Below, piece after piece: positions 1 to 34,330 of a stretch of DNA of 64,000 nucleotides; within the stretch, counting starts at the first letter, position 1; every line of letters starts with the position of its first letter. The position numbers and the translations under genes were made by a program. The notes under the pieces are model-generated. The model worked only from the letters and a program-made list of their open reading frames with translations, was not told the origin of the DNA and searched no databases. This DNA comes from Coturnix japonica (Eukaryota > Chordata > Aves > Galliformes > Phasianidae), in assembly GCF_001577835.2 (NCBI RefSeq), contig NC_029536.1:4774001-4838000 (forward strand), given 5' to 3'.

Positions 1-3000
1 AACAACCATTCTTTGGAGAGATGAGAAAAATCTTCCAGGCCTTTTAATTTGCTTGGCCATCAATGACTATCATACTCTTAAGAGAGTCAGAATAACACTT
101 CCTATACATGCAATTCACATCTCCATGACTGTTTACAAGCTATCCTTACCGGGTGAGAATGGTGAGAAGGTTTCTCTTTCAATGAAGCTCGCAGATCCAA
201 GCTGCTGACTTTTGGCTCACTGGAAGGAATGGTATTTTCCCAGCCAACCAGGCAATGCTGTGAGAACATAGAAGAACTCCGTATGGCAGTGTTTTCTAAG
301 TAAAAACAACTCCACAGGGGGGCACTGGCAGGTTAATTAATTTCTTGAGCTTCGTATGAAGAGTTTTTTCTAATAAAGCAAAACTTGTAGCTGTCTCCTC
401 TTCCACCTTTCACTGGCTTATTATTTCTAAACTGATCTCCCACTTTGTGAACTCAAACACCTGACCTCCTTCAACTTGTCTCAGCTGACTCATCCTGTTC
501 ACCAAACCTCAAACCTGGCTTCTTCCTACCTCTTCATTACAGGGCAAGGCTACTATACTACTTGCGGCATTCTCTAGAAGCTGATATACAAGACCAGCTC
601 TGCAAAAACAGTTTTAAATCCAACCTCACCCCCACAGATTTGGTCTGATCCCTACACAATGTGGATACTTAATAGAAACCTGTCTGTTAAACTCTCCAAT
701 ATCAGAGAAACAGACACTCTCAAGTATGAAAGGCTGATGCTTGGAACAGATCAGCTGAATTATGTCCCAGCAGTATATAGTTTCATACGGAACCTTCTTT
801 TCTGGAGATAAATTCTTTACATTATGCCAATTATATGAAGGTGTGAACCCAGAAGCATGCACAAACAGCTTTTCTTGCTGTGCCAGTGACCCAGATCAGA
901 ACCTCACCCACCACCACAAACAGGCCAGAGATCATCACCTCAGAAATTGCAGTGAAAACTATGCTGAGGGTGGGGGACAAGTCCTATATTCTCCTTCCTT
1001 CTTGTACTGTAACAATGCCCAATCTGGATTGTGCAGTCAGTACCTGCAAGAAGACGTCAACTTACCGAAGGTAATGCTAGACTGTTTGCTGGTTCAAAGC
1101 TTTTCCTGGAGTGAGCTTTGTATTTGTAGGCAGGCATAAGGGTAGACCTGGGAATGCTGACCCTGCAACCACACAAGGAGAGTAACTGCCCACATGCTCC
1201 ACAAGGCAAAGTAAATTTATGTGCCCTTTCCACTCAAAATTCAAGGATCTAACCCCAAAAATGAACAAAGGCAAGCAGTTCATTAGACACTTAAAAAAGC
1301 ACATTCTGATTCTGGACCAAATTCAGATATAAAAATAATTTCTCACCACCTGGAAAACTACTTCTCCTTATGGAAGATCAGTAGGGAGATTTTAAGCAAG
1401 AGATTTCTCTCCGCCTTGAGAGCAGCAACTGTCTGCAGAACCATCTGGACTCTTTTCTACCCATTGCCTCCTGAGTTCTGCATATTGCAAAGTAATAATC
1501 ATCAGCTACCTGACATAGGCTGGCTCTTCCAGTGTCTCTGGGGGCTGGTGAGTACGTGGGACCTTACATACAGGACAGGCAGAATCTGAATCCATAGGGA
1601 CAGGAAAGAGGCGCTCGTTTAATCGGTAACAGTAAACACCTGAAACATAACAGTATTTCTAGTTTGTTAGAAGGTTCCTCAATGTTGGCAAAATATAGCT
1701 GTCTTCTACCTCCGTGCAATACGTGCCCCTTCTATACAGTGCTGCTTTCCCTAAAGAATCCTCTACATTTCCTGCCCCAAATAAGTTCCTAAAAAGCAAA
1801 ACCAAAACTCAACCCCCTCAATTGAAAAAGAGAACTTCAGGAAGTTACAAAAAATCCTGACGGTGAGAGACGGTGCCTAGAAGACTCGATTCTCTTTGGA
1901 GGAGGAAGTTGATTATGCATTAGAAATTGCAGCTAAAAATAACAAATTCTCCTCTTAAGCGATGCAGGGCTTGCTCAGGATAACAGGTAAAGGATTCTCA
2001 GTTGTTTGTTCACATAAACAGGATTAGGAAGAAACACTTGTGAGTAATCTGATCTTACATTTATGGGAACTGGCTGTCAAATCTTGTTCAGTAATGATGT
2101 AGTCCAGAGGCTCTGTCCTGAAGAAAAGACAAACAACAAACCAGTTAGTGACAGGAGCACCTGCCCTCCAAACCCACATTTGCCAAGCATACAATTCTGA
2201 ATGGGACACAAAGGCCTCCAGAGCCACCTCTTCCTACTACTCAGAACTCCAAAGGGATTCATTGCTGCTTCCACCCTTCCCTCTGTACCCACTTACTCCA
2301 TGTGCTGCTCAGAGATACATGCTTCTTTGTTGGCCTGTCGAAACTCATGCAGCTCAGCAAAATACTGATCAGATTTTTCTGCTACTGAAGAGTTTGTATC
2401 CAGCAGCCCTGAGAACGTCAAGGAAAGAGAAAAGCTCAGGGTTTCAGTGAATATGAGGAAGCAACCAAAGAAAGACTCAAATCAAAATGATTAAGACACC
2501 AAAGGTGAAGAGAACCAGAGGATAAGGAGAAGACAACATCATAGCATCAAGTCACAGATTTCTGCTGTCACCTTGTTTCCTCAATGCATTCATTCATTTT
2601 TGGTTGCTTGCTACCCCTCCAACCTTTGCCATTTGCTGCTTGGATTCTCACATGGCTGCCACTTCACTATTTCAGTGAAGCACAGGTCACATTTGTCATG
2701 GGTGGGGAATGCTGACAAAACTACAGCTCCTCTGCTGATCCCTGCTTTGTGGGCCTGCAGTTCTGTCACACTACAATATTAATGGAGGGTAAACCATGTT
2801 TTAACTCTTGATATTACCATATCATGCCGAGAGATTTACTTCAGGTTTAAGATTCACCTGCAATCCAGTCATAGCCCAGGAACGGACGTATGGACCAGCT
2901 ACTCACAGGCACAGTATATTCTTCAGGTTCAGCTTGAAAAGTCACAGGACCAGCTTCATTCTGGGGAAAAAAAACCACAACAAAATAAAACATGAAGACC

Positions 3001-4410
3001 TTTTATACATCCAGCATGACATTCATTAGGTACAGCTAGGGTGATAACTAGCAATTGTTTAAATAGAACAAAACCAGGTTTGCCTGAGGCTGAAATCTGC
3101 CTATAGCCCTAACGCCAATTTGCTCACCAACCCTCTGCCTTCTCAGTTCGTAAAACTGATGCTTTATATGTAGCATTCTCTTGTCTTCTCCCCCCATCAT
3201 GACTTACAAAAACAAGGAAGGCTTTGGTTTCACCACTTACCTTCAATTCTTTGGACTGAGATGTCAGCAGGATTGATTTAGGTGTTGTGGTTTCCTTGGA
3301 GGTCTCTTCGCTTTGTACTTTATTTGCTGATGGGTCCAAATGACTCTTAAGCTCATCGTTCTCACTGGGACCATGTGGAAGAGTGGTCTGTCTTCTGTTC
3401 TTCCCATGTCCAAGAAAGAAGGAGTCTTCCTCTACACTTCCTTGAGCACGGCTATCCCCATCCACTCTGCAAGTTTCTCCATTACTTGTAATGACTGCAG
3501 ACACAGGGATGAGATTTTTCTCTTTATCAGGAAAGCTGGATTGCAAAACTGATTCCTGCATCTTTGTTTGTTGCTGCACCCCTCTGTCACTGCTGCTGTG
3601 TTTGAGTGTTGAACAGAGGGCTGCTCTGGCTGTGCAAGCTCTGGGTTCCACAGACGTCAGCGTTGCAGGATCGTGCTTTGTTGACACACGATCAACTTGA
3701 TTTTCCTTCTGTAAGGATAAAGACATTTCTATCACACTGCAACACTGAGAGTACGAGCATCTTCTATTAGGCCAATTTACTCAGCAAGAGAAGCATCAGC
3801 CTCTCAGTCTGGTCTGCTCACACCTTAAATTCCTATTATGAAAAACATAAAATCTTGATATTATTCATGAGATCTCTATTAAGTGTTTGGAGAAGATAAG
3901 GAAGGGATTCATTTATAACTAAACACAGCTCACTTCTAAGCCAAGAAACTGCCAAAGTTTTAGCCTCTGTGCTTAGAAGGAACAAAAGGATTATGTTCCA
4001 TGATAATCCTTCCTATCTTGTGTTAAGAACTCCCCATATGTCAGGCAGCAGCTGATCTCTGAAGTCTTTGCACCGAGAAAATATCTGAGACAAGAAGACA
4101 AACAACAAAGGTCTACTGTTCTGAAGAGCTCTACTTTCCACCAGCTGCTCCATATTCTATTCTGCCTGCCTACCATAGTAGGCCCATTTGATTCTCAGCA
4201 CTTTTAGCACAGACCTAACACATACCCCTCTCTTGGGCAAGGGGACAGATGCTTCAGTAGTTGCTCTGTTACAAAGAGATGCTGGAAGAAGTGGCTTGCT
4301 GGGAAGACTTTTTCTTATCTCTTCCTGCTTCATTCTGAGCCTCTGCAGAAGTTCCTGGTTGGCCTGACGCAGCCTGAGGTGCTCTGACTCCATCCTATGG
4401 ACGTGTTCTC
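1..4410 (-). CDS. MIIP: MIIP (migration and invasion inhibitory protein), 3' end outside window
   Basis: Coding exons read on the minus strand at about 4226-4393 (start codon at 4393), 3241-3708, about 2850-2960, about 2296-2410, about 2050-2115, about 1505-1640 and 152-255. The start is the ATG of MESEHLRLRQANQELL, just inside an exon whose acceptor lies near 4411. It aligns in layout with the N-terminal leucine-rich helix of human MIIP. Later family-typical stretches are TPKSILLTSQSKELK, RPFLGYDWIAG, YFAELHEFRQANKEAC, VYCYRLNERLFPVPMDS and HCLVGWENTIPSSE. The serine-rich middle exon is about 468 bp and poorly conserved. In mammals MIIP binds IGFBP2 and restrains cell migration; that role is carried over from the family. 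I could not place the exon expected between 255 and 1505 (the basic HRRKSFD region in human), and the C-terminal exon is beyond position 1. Identity is firm; exon ends are approximate. Confidence 0.88.
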
Positions 4411-5399
4411 CTGTAAAGCCAGAGAAAGGGTGAGAAGTGCATGAATGGAAGCATTAAATGAAGAAGCAAACACAGGGAAAAAAGCCATAACACTTTCAGA
4501 TGACTCTTCATAAATGTCACAGGCATTGCGATGTTGGGAAATTTGATCTCTGAATATTATTCCTGAGAAATGAGCCCGCCTCAAAACTAAGAACCAGCTA
4601 AGAACCAATGCTAAGAACCAGCACTACTGCATACATCTCTGACCATCACACATACTCAAGTATTTTCTACCCAGAGATTGGTATATGATTTAAACTTGTT
4701 TTCAAAATTCACACTATGATAATACCTAAACACTCACTGAACACACAAACAGCAAACATTTCTCCTTTGGCAAAGCCAAAACAAAGTCTAAAGTGTCCTC
4801 CACGTTCTCCAGGCAGGAAGGCTTCCAAAAGCTCTGTCTTTGGCAAAAGCTATTAGACAGGGGCTCCAGTAAAACTATGTCTCCCTATGACCTACGTTCC
4901 TAAACTATGCTTCCCTATGACCTTTTGTTCTAAAGAGTCCCTAAACCTTTTCCTAATGTTCATCTGATTTGTATTTGCATCTGTTACCTTGGCTACGTGA
5001 GGTACCAAACACACGCACACACGGTACAGTAGTGGAGGAGGGAGGGGGAGAGAAGTGCTAATAACTGAAAATGCCACAGCGTGTCTTCCAGTTAGAAGAA
5101 GGGTGCACAATTGGATGCAATACAGAAACAGTCTTGAGACACTATATTTCTTTGAGATGATTTAAGCAAAACCAAAGTTCTCACGGTATTCACAGGTCTG
5201 AGCTAACAGCATCCCCTCACCGTCACTCATTAGAAAGCCCATACTCAGAAGTTCATATTAGTCAGAGGACTTTCTGGAAGGGTTTTACCAGACGAGACCC
5301 ACTCTTTGCACAACTAAATGCCGAGCACAAGCCTAAGGCTGCAGCTTGTTTAAGTCTTGTAGTTAGAACACTTTGTGAAAGGGAGCTACGCCTCAGGAA

Positions 5400-5880
5400 C
5401 GAAGTAACAACACCTCCCCAAGGAAGCCAGCTTGCAGCTCCGCAGCGCTGCCCAGGCCCGGTTCCGGGTAGCACCAGTACGAACGAGGGGCGTTCCTACT
5501 TCCCCTTCCCTCTAAGAGGCGAGCCCGGTAGACTCGACAGTCCCCTCAGCCCCGTGCAGATCACCGCGTGGGAGCCGCCAGTTTTGAGCCCTCCCTGCGC
5601 CGCGCTGCCGTGCCCACCTGCTCCGCACAGCCGGGGATCCCCGCCCTCGCTCCGGGCTTCCCCCGGGCAGCCCCGGCCCCTCCGCCGTTCCTGCAGCGCA
5701 GCGGCCTCCGGACATGCGCGAGGTCAGCGGCTCCGCCTCCCGGGGCTGCCCGACGGGGTGAGGGCAGGGGAGGAGGCAGAGCCCGGCTGGGAGCGACCGG
5801 CGGCCCCAAGCGGCAGGGAAGGGAGAAGGCAGTTCGTTGTGAAAACCTACTGCTGGAAACGGCCTTTTCTGTACCGGAGA
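5400..5880 (-). promoter_or_regulatory. MIIP: CpG-rich promoter / 5' untranslated region of MIIP
   Basis: The stretch is rich in G+C and CpG, in contrast to AT-richer sequence on both sides, and lies 1.0-1.5 kb upstream of the MIIP start-codon exon. The coding exon begins with a splice acceptor near 4411, so at least one untranslated exon must lie upstream; this island is the natural place. No TATA box is evident. The long open frames here on both strands reflect high GC and resemble no known protein. The interval 4411-5400 between the island and the coding exon is intron with no other recognisable feature. Confidence 0.6.
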
Positions 5881-6119
5881 ATGCTGATTCACCACCGCCA
5901 GGCTATTAACGCAGTATTTGCTTCTTAGAATATTCTCGAGAAATCAGATCCAGGCTTGACATTTTTTAAGAATCTCAAAACCTCAGATCATTCAGCACTT
6001 GTTCTCTTCTGCTTCGCTGTAAAAACACACATTAAAGGTCACTATCACGTATGCAGTTTCTTACAGCAGCAGCATGTCACCATCTGGAGTACTCTCCTGG
6101 AGCACTGTGTGTCCACATG

Positions 6120-6445
6120 TGGGGGCCTCAGTACAGCAGATATGGAGAGGGACATAGAAATGCTGTGAGGGATGGAACATGAGGACAGGCTGAGAGCTGG
6201 GGCTAAAGGGGCTGTAAGAGAAAGGGACAGGCATGTGGTGATGGGGAAATGGCCTCCTGCTGAAAGGGGGGAGATTCAGGTTGGATGTAAGGAAGAAGGG
6301 AGGTGAGGCACTGCACAGACACCCAAGGGCAGGGAATGGGGCTCTGAGCACTGATGGAGCTGTGGGTGTCCCTGCTCAGTGCAGGGCTTGGACCTGATGG
6401 CCTTGAGGATCCCTCCCGACTCCAACCACTCAATGATATGAATGC
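6120..6445 (+). mobile_element. CR1 LINE 3' fragment
   Basis: Plus-oriented fragment with the CR1 landmarks in order: GAGGACAGGCTGAGAG, GGAGATTCAGGTTGGATGTAAGGAAG, GGTGAGGCACTG, then CTTGGACCTGATGGCCTTGAGGATCCCTCC and a degraded CAATGATATGAATG tail. It lies between the MIIP promoter and the MFN2 polyadenylation region. It is a 5'-truncated, old copy with no coding capacity. Confidence 0.85.
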
Positions 6446-6499
6446 ATCATACTTACACTTGCAGACTTTGAATCAAGATACGCAGAACACAGCAGGAGA

Positions 6500-8843
6500 A
6501 ATACTTTTTCCAATTCATTTTTATTTTGGTTTCCACTGCTTTTACAGCATTTGATACAGGAATAATTCATGCAAATTTATCACCTTAAATACAGCAGAGA
6601 GAAAACTCACTGGTAAGAGTATTTCATAGAGCTCCATCAATGTTACACAATGAAGGTACATAGCAGCAATAAGATAAAGTGCATTGAGCTGTCACTCTTT
6701 AAGAGCTTGGGGAAGACTGCTTTTAGAGTTACCCAAATTCCAAGGCTTAGTTTATTATTTCTCAAGAAAAGCAGAAGATAACAACCTCCCTGCTAATAGT
6801 GTTCATTCTTCACCCAAGCTGAATTAAAGAACAGCTGTGTTTGAAGAGGAATCCAGCCTGTAGGTCTCTGTTAAAAGCCTGATCTGTGATCACCCAGCTG
6901 CTAGTGACAGGGGTACACACGTACTCGAACAATTATCTCCCACGTTAGCAGTTCTACTGCTTACAAAACTCAGGTGGTTCTTCCCTCCATTCTATATGTC
7001 AGGTTTCAGCATTACAGTGAAAGCACCTCCATCACCCAAATCTGAGCAGCACCACAAACACACGCTGCCAAGGCACCATATCCATCTCTTTGCCTTCACA
7101 AATCTGACCCCAGCTCTGAACATCAGCTCACTGATCAGATTTCCTCTAAGGATGAAGAGATCTAGCAGCACATCTCCAAGGGTGAGGTCATTACTCCGGG
7201 TAGTTAAGAGCTAAAATCTTAACACAGCCTGAAGTACTGACTGCTACTTCGCTATTCTTTCCTCAAACGTCAGGCAACTTCCTTCTGGAACCTCACCTGA
7301 AGCAGTGAATGTGTCACAGGCACATATATTCATACCTGAGCATGAATGAGGAATCCTAAGGCTGGCTGATCTCATTTCCAAGTGAACTCCCAAATCCAGC
7401 TGTGACTTTCTCACTGATAATTCATCTTCTCCAGCATTTGATTCAGGCTGATCCTAACTCCAGAACTGCAGGATTAATTCTGGATTATGGAGAGACGTTT
7501 TGTGGGCTACATAAAGATCATTCTCAACACATGGTAAAATACAGACCCACCAAGTGGAAAATAAGTTTTACAGCACAGGAACCTGATCCTGGTACTACTG
7601 AAAGCAGTGGGAATTCTTCCACTATCAACCCCAAAAAGAAGAGGCTCCAGTCCTTACAACGCCCAAGCCAAAATTAAGAATTGTTTTAGGGCAAAACTCA
7701 ATTCATTTCATCTATTTACAAATAAAAGATATCTGGAATAAGAAAAAATGACTTAACCCATTCCTATCCCAGCATTAAATAGGAAGGACGGGCCTCTATC
7801 ATCTTCCTCATACTCTTAACAGAACAGAAACAAATCTCATTACTGCATGGACTCGTGTCATCCTATGGGAACTCCATATGAAGTGAAATCTCTTACAGCG
7901 CGTAATCCCCATGCTGTCCTCACAGCCAGGTGATGGTAATGGAATTCCATTGGCCTGCTTCCAGAAACACTGCTGTGCAATTACCAAACCCCACCTATTC
8001 ATCAACCTGTCTCACAAGGCAACCTGTCAACTGATTCACCTTTTCATTACCAATTTCCTCCTTCAACAAACTGCCAATTATCAACACCAGCTCCTTCATA
8101 GCAGCTGGCTGTGTCTTTGCTAATCAGTTGCCTATAATGAGCTGCGTTATTGAAGAGCACTGGAGAGGAAGAAATTAACTCAGAAGACAAGAAATGTACC
8201 AAAGCAAGTGTTTTAGTCCTTTTTGCTCTGGAAGAGAAATAAGTTTTGTCCACGGGTTTAAACATGCTGACAAAAATAAACCTATCCATGAAGATAAACA
8301 GTGCAGCAGATCTCTGCCATGTTTTACAACAACAGAAGGTGAACTCAGGAGATAGGTTTGCACAGGCAAAAAAAAGTACTGTGAAACTGTTGTAACTGTG
8401 TGCATAAAATCGCTGTTTAGAAAAACAGCTGCTTGTCACATACATAAACTTGGGGCTTTGAAGACAAAAGCTCCACCTTCATGTAGTAAGATGAATGACT
8501 CTGAACAGCGTGTTAGAGTAACTTCTAGACTGATAAATACATTTTAGACTTCACTGTTACTGTACTTCAGTGTTGATTTTAAAAGCCCTCTGTAAATGTA
8601 CAAAGCACACATTCTTTCCAACGTAGCCTGTTCTCCTAAGCAGGAAAAGGAAGAGCTACAACAGCGAGTGTTCAGAGGTGGGACACAAAACAAGGATGCT
8701 GAATCCTACTGTTCACACAGCAACTGGAAACTGGCAGGAGCCTTTTGCACATTCCCTTTAGGGATTCCATCACCCACCATATTCTCTGCAGTAACTGAAG
8801 GAGCACTGAAGGGAAACGGTGTTGTTTTTCTCCTCTTCCCACA
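6500..8843 (-). other. MFN2: MFN2 3' untranslated region with poly(A) signal
   Basis: Below the MFN2 stop codon the minus strand continues as AT-rich non-coding sequence for about 2.3 kb. An AATAAA hexamer on the minus strand (plus-strand 6520-6525) is a good candidate poly(A) signal and is followed by sequence moderately rich in T. A 3'UTR of this length is reasonable for MFN2. No other gene is visible in this stretch. The exact cleavage site is inferred. Confidence 0.55.
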
Positions 8844-17403
<8,560 letters not shown>

Positions 17404-17482
17404 TGCGCTATAGGGAAAAAAATCAGTAAGGAAAGGGAACTCACTGAGGCCTAACAGCCACACAACCAAGTGTCTGATATTT

Positions 17483-18300
17483 AATCATACAACGGTTGGG
17501 CTGGAAAGGAACTCAGAGATTACTCAGTTCCAACCCTGCCACACACAGGGTGTTCCCCACCAGCTCAGGCTGCTCAGGGCCCATCCATGGCTGTGGGCAC
17601 CTTCAGGGATGGGGCTCCCACAGCTCCGGGCAGCAGCAAGAGAGACTTAAGTTTCCCATCTCTTAGTTTAAAACCACTTCCCCTTGTTCTATCACTGACT
17701 ACCTGTGTAAAAAGTTCACTTCTCTCCTGTTTATAAGCTCCCTTAAAGTACTGGAATGCAGCAATGAGGTCTCCTTGGAGCCCTCTCCAGGCTGAACAAG
17801 CCCAACTCCTCCAATCTTTCTCCATAGAAGAGGTGCTGCAGCTCTCTGAGCATCCTCACAGCTGTCCTCTGGATCCCCCCCAACAGCCCCACATCCTTCC
17901 ATTGCTGGAGGCCACAGGCCTGGGTGCAGAACTGCAGCTGGGGCCTCACAAAAGCAGAGAGCAGGAGGAAAATCCCTTCATCCTGCTGGCACCCATCTGC
18001 TGCAGCAGCCCAGGATGCTGTTCTGTGTGTGGGCCTTCAGTGCTGCCATCACACAGTGCTGGTTCATGTTCAGATTTTCACCTACCAGGATCCCTCTGGA
18101 GGGCATCGCTTCCTTCTGCCCTGTCAACTGCAGTGCTCAGTGTGGTGCCATCAGCAAATTGCTGATCTTGATCCCAATGTGTATGCCCTGATAGTATAAG
18201 GGTACGGTGTACACACATATATAAAATGTATATTGATAAAGGTGATGTCTCAATACAGACCCCTGGGAGACAGAAGACGCCTACTGAGAACTAGATAATA
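17483..18300 (-). mobile_element. CR1 LINE fragment, minus orientation
   Basis: Reverse-oriented CR1 with tail near 17485 (ACGGTTGGGCTGGAAAGGAAC), then TTCCAACCCTGCCACACACAGG, GGCTGCTCAGGGCCCATCC, the segment around CTCTCCAGGCTGAACAAGCCCAACTC, and further 5' material including TGGTGCCATCAGCAAATTGCTG and CAGACCCCTGGGAGACA. That covers the end of the reverse-transcriptase ORF plus the 3'UTR, about 0.8 kb, the longest CR1 copy in the window. It sits in intron 1 of MFN2, between the untranslated first exon and the start-codon exon. Open frames here are CR1-derived. Confidence 0.9.
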
Positions 18301-18399
18301 CACGTTCTAAAGATCATTCCACAAGGAACGTTTCTAATTCCCACACTTAGAAGTCACTCAAATATCTAGAAAGAATAAAAACCCACCTTCCCTCCTCCC

Positions 18400-18830
18400 T
18401 TCCAAGGGATCACTCCCTCCCTTCCCCGCTTACTTTTAGGATGTGTTTCGCTCTCACAAGCCGGACATGGTCAACTCGAGCCCCTCCAGAACACGAACAG
18501 CGCCGTTCCACCACAGCTCCTTCCCTCACTCCGAATCCAGCCGCCTCCCTACGACAGAGGGAGGCGCAGGCCTCGAACTCGGCCCTCAGAGAACGGCGGA
18601 TTCCCGCCAATAAAAAGGGCGGGAAGCGCGTTCTCCCCACAGCGCGGCCGCCACCTCAGAGCCCCGAACCCCTCACAGGAGCCGCCATCACAGCCCGCAA
18701 CCAACGCTCACCTTCACGGCCGCTCCCGCAGCGCAGCCATCTTAACCCCCGGCACCACCCCTGGGTAGGCGGGCTCTGTCCCGGGGTGCTTCGGGAGCTG
18801 TAGTTCTGAGGAGCCGCCCCGTCGTGGAAG
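18400..18830 (-). promoter_or_regulatory. MFN2: CpG-island promoter and untranslated first exon of MFN2
   Basis: The stretch is strongly GC- and CpG-rich. On the minus strand it contains GGCCGTGAAG followed by GTGAGC, a strong splice donor at about 18713. This suits an untranslated exon of roughly 80-100 bases starting near 18800 and spliced to the start-codon exon at 17403. The promoter lacks a clear TATA box, as expected for a housekeeping gene. Its upstream edge almost touches the likely 3' end of PLOD1. Confidence 0.65.
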
Positions 18831-18849
18831 AAACACAACCACAGTGAGC

Positions 18850-20307
18850 GTTTGGGAATAGTTTAATGCGAATTTCCCCACCTCCCACTTGCCACGGTTG
18901 GAATCTGTGTGTGAAGCGGCTCCGCGCGGATTCCGATCATAGTATCGGGCAGAGGAAAAACACAATAAAATAAGTGTGTGTGTGGGGAAGCTAAATAAAT
19001 ACATACACCATGTCAATGTTTTCTCAACCGTGGGCCTGGAAAGTCTCTTCATTTGGTTACAGCACGAATTTTTACCGTTTTCAACTGTTTTTTCTCCCCT
19101 GGTGGATGCACAGCACTGAAGGAGACCCTAAAGAGCCCTCAGAGAGCAGCCCTGTGGGTCCACCCCAATCCCAATGTGAATGTACTGCCTGTGAAACAAA
19201 CCAGCCTTCATACACATAATAGTGTCTAAAAGCAGAGCAGGTCTCTCACAGGCAGCAATACAACGGTTTTTCTCTGCTCCCCCTCTACCCACAGCTCAAT
19301 TCTAGGCAGTTTTTTATCCCTTATTGGTTTGCCACAACCTCTGAGCACTCACCCACTCATTTCTATGAGTCTCATCCCCAGGGGGATGCTTTGGTTTGCA
19401 ATCTCAAATATTAGAAATACCAAATAATGATTTCCTCTAAGTACCAGAAAATAGTTCTTCTACAGCGTTGGCTCAAACAAGCTGGATGCAAAGGGAACTA
19501 CCCAAATGATCGCTAAGAAGGAGAATGAGGCCAAAGATCAGTGGGGCCTCTGGGTTGTTAACCCATCATTAGAGCTTGTAGATCTTAACAAGGATAGAGC
19601 TGAGCTGATTCAGCACTGAAGCCCTCCCTAAACTGCAGTAACAGAAGATAGGGAGGCTATTTCTTTTTTCTATGTCTTCAGACTAATCCCAGAGATAATG
19701 TATAATTAATGGGCCTTCATTGACTACCACAAAGCACCTACATTGCTATTGCTGCTGCTTTGAACTCTGTGATGTGTTTCCAAAGACTGCATAGAGGTAA
19801 GGATTCAGATGATCTTCAGGCTGTTACTACTGAGTTTCATCTGGTGTGACATGTAACCATTACGACTCTTGGAGCCAGCTCCTTGATAATGTTTGGTATA
19901 GTATCCAGAAATGATTTTCTAAGTGTCCAGTCCTGTATATGCTGTGGATATAAAAAAGAGATTCCAGCTACTTGGAGAGAAAGCTTGTGACTTGACTCCA
20001 AAGAGCTGGATTTCCAGTCCAAGAAAGCATTTCTGTAAAGCCAACCAAGCCGTGAAGCTTCAAGTAAATCGCATTTCCAAGACACAGCGGATGAAGAGCA
20101 GAATCAAAAATGAAGGCACAAAATCTCCTTCCAAATTCTACAGCAACGTTTCTAGATATGACCCGCAGTATCAGAGAGGGAGATCTTCCAACAGCGGAGT
20201 CTTATATCTTTGATCAACACCTTAGAGACTCTCTGCACTATTCCCTGTTTCCACTCAAAGTCAGCAGTGAGCAGGGCCAGGGAAAGGTCTTTCCTGTCAG
20301 CATGGCT
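18850..20307 (-). other. PLOD1: PLOD1 3' untranslated region
   Basis: Non-coding sequence follows the PLOD1 stop at 20308-20310 on the minus strand. No AATAAA was found before the MFN2 island, but ATTAAA occurs (plus-strand 18862-18867) and is followed on the minus strand by TGTGGTTGTGTTTCTTCC, a good GU-rich downstream element. That implies a 3'UTR of about 1.45 kb ending near 18850. A (GT)n run lies at about 18970-18986. No other gene is seen. Confidence 0.5.
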
Positions 20308-33924
<13,617 letters not shown>

Positions 33925-34330
33925 GGAGGCGACTTCCCCGCCTGGATCTCACTCCGAGAACTGACACCGGCTGCAGGCACTGCCTACGGGACGGCTTCAG
34001 GCGCTGCCTCGCTCCGCACAGACCCGGCGGACGGCGGCTCCACAAAGCTCCGGGGCTGCCGGAGCCTTTGCCACGCACCAGACCCGCCCGGCGGGAACGG
34101 GCGGAGGAAGAGGTGGAGGGGGGAGAAGCGGCTCCTCCTCCCCGCTCCGGCCCCCGCAAGAGGCGCGGAGGCAGCTGGGCCGGAGCCGGGAGAGGCAGCA
34201 GGAAGCGCTGGGGCCGAGGGCTGTGCGATGCGATGTGACAGCGGTGCCTGCTGCGGGTCGGTCGTGCAGCCACCGCTGACTTCACGTGGGGTGTGTGGGA
34301 CGCTGCTCAGCTGTACGGCAACCAAGGGCA

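Noticed and set aside
17574-18199. Several overlapping open frames
   Set aside because: All lie within the reverse-oriented CR1 copy at 17483-18300.
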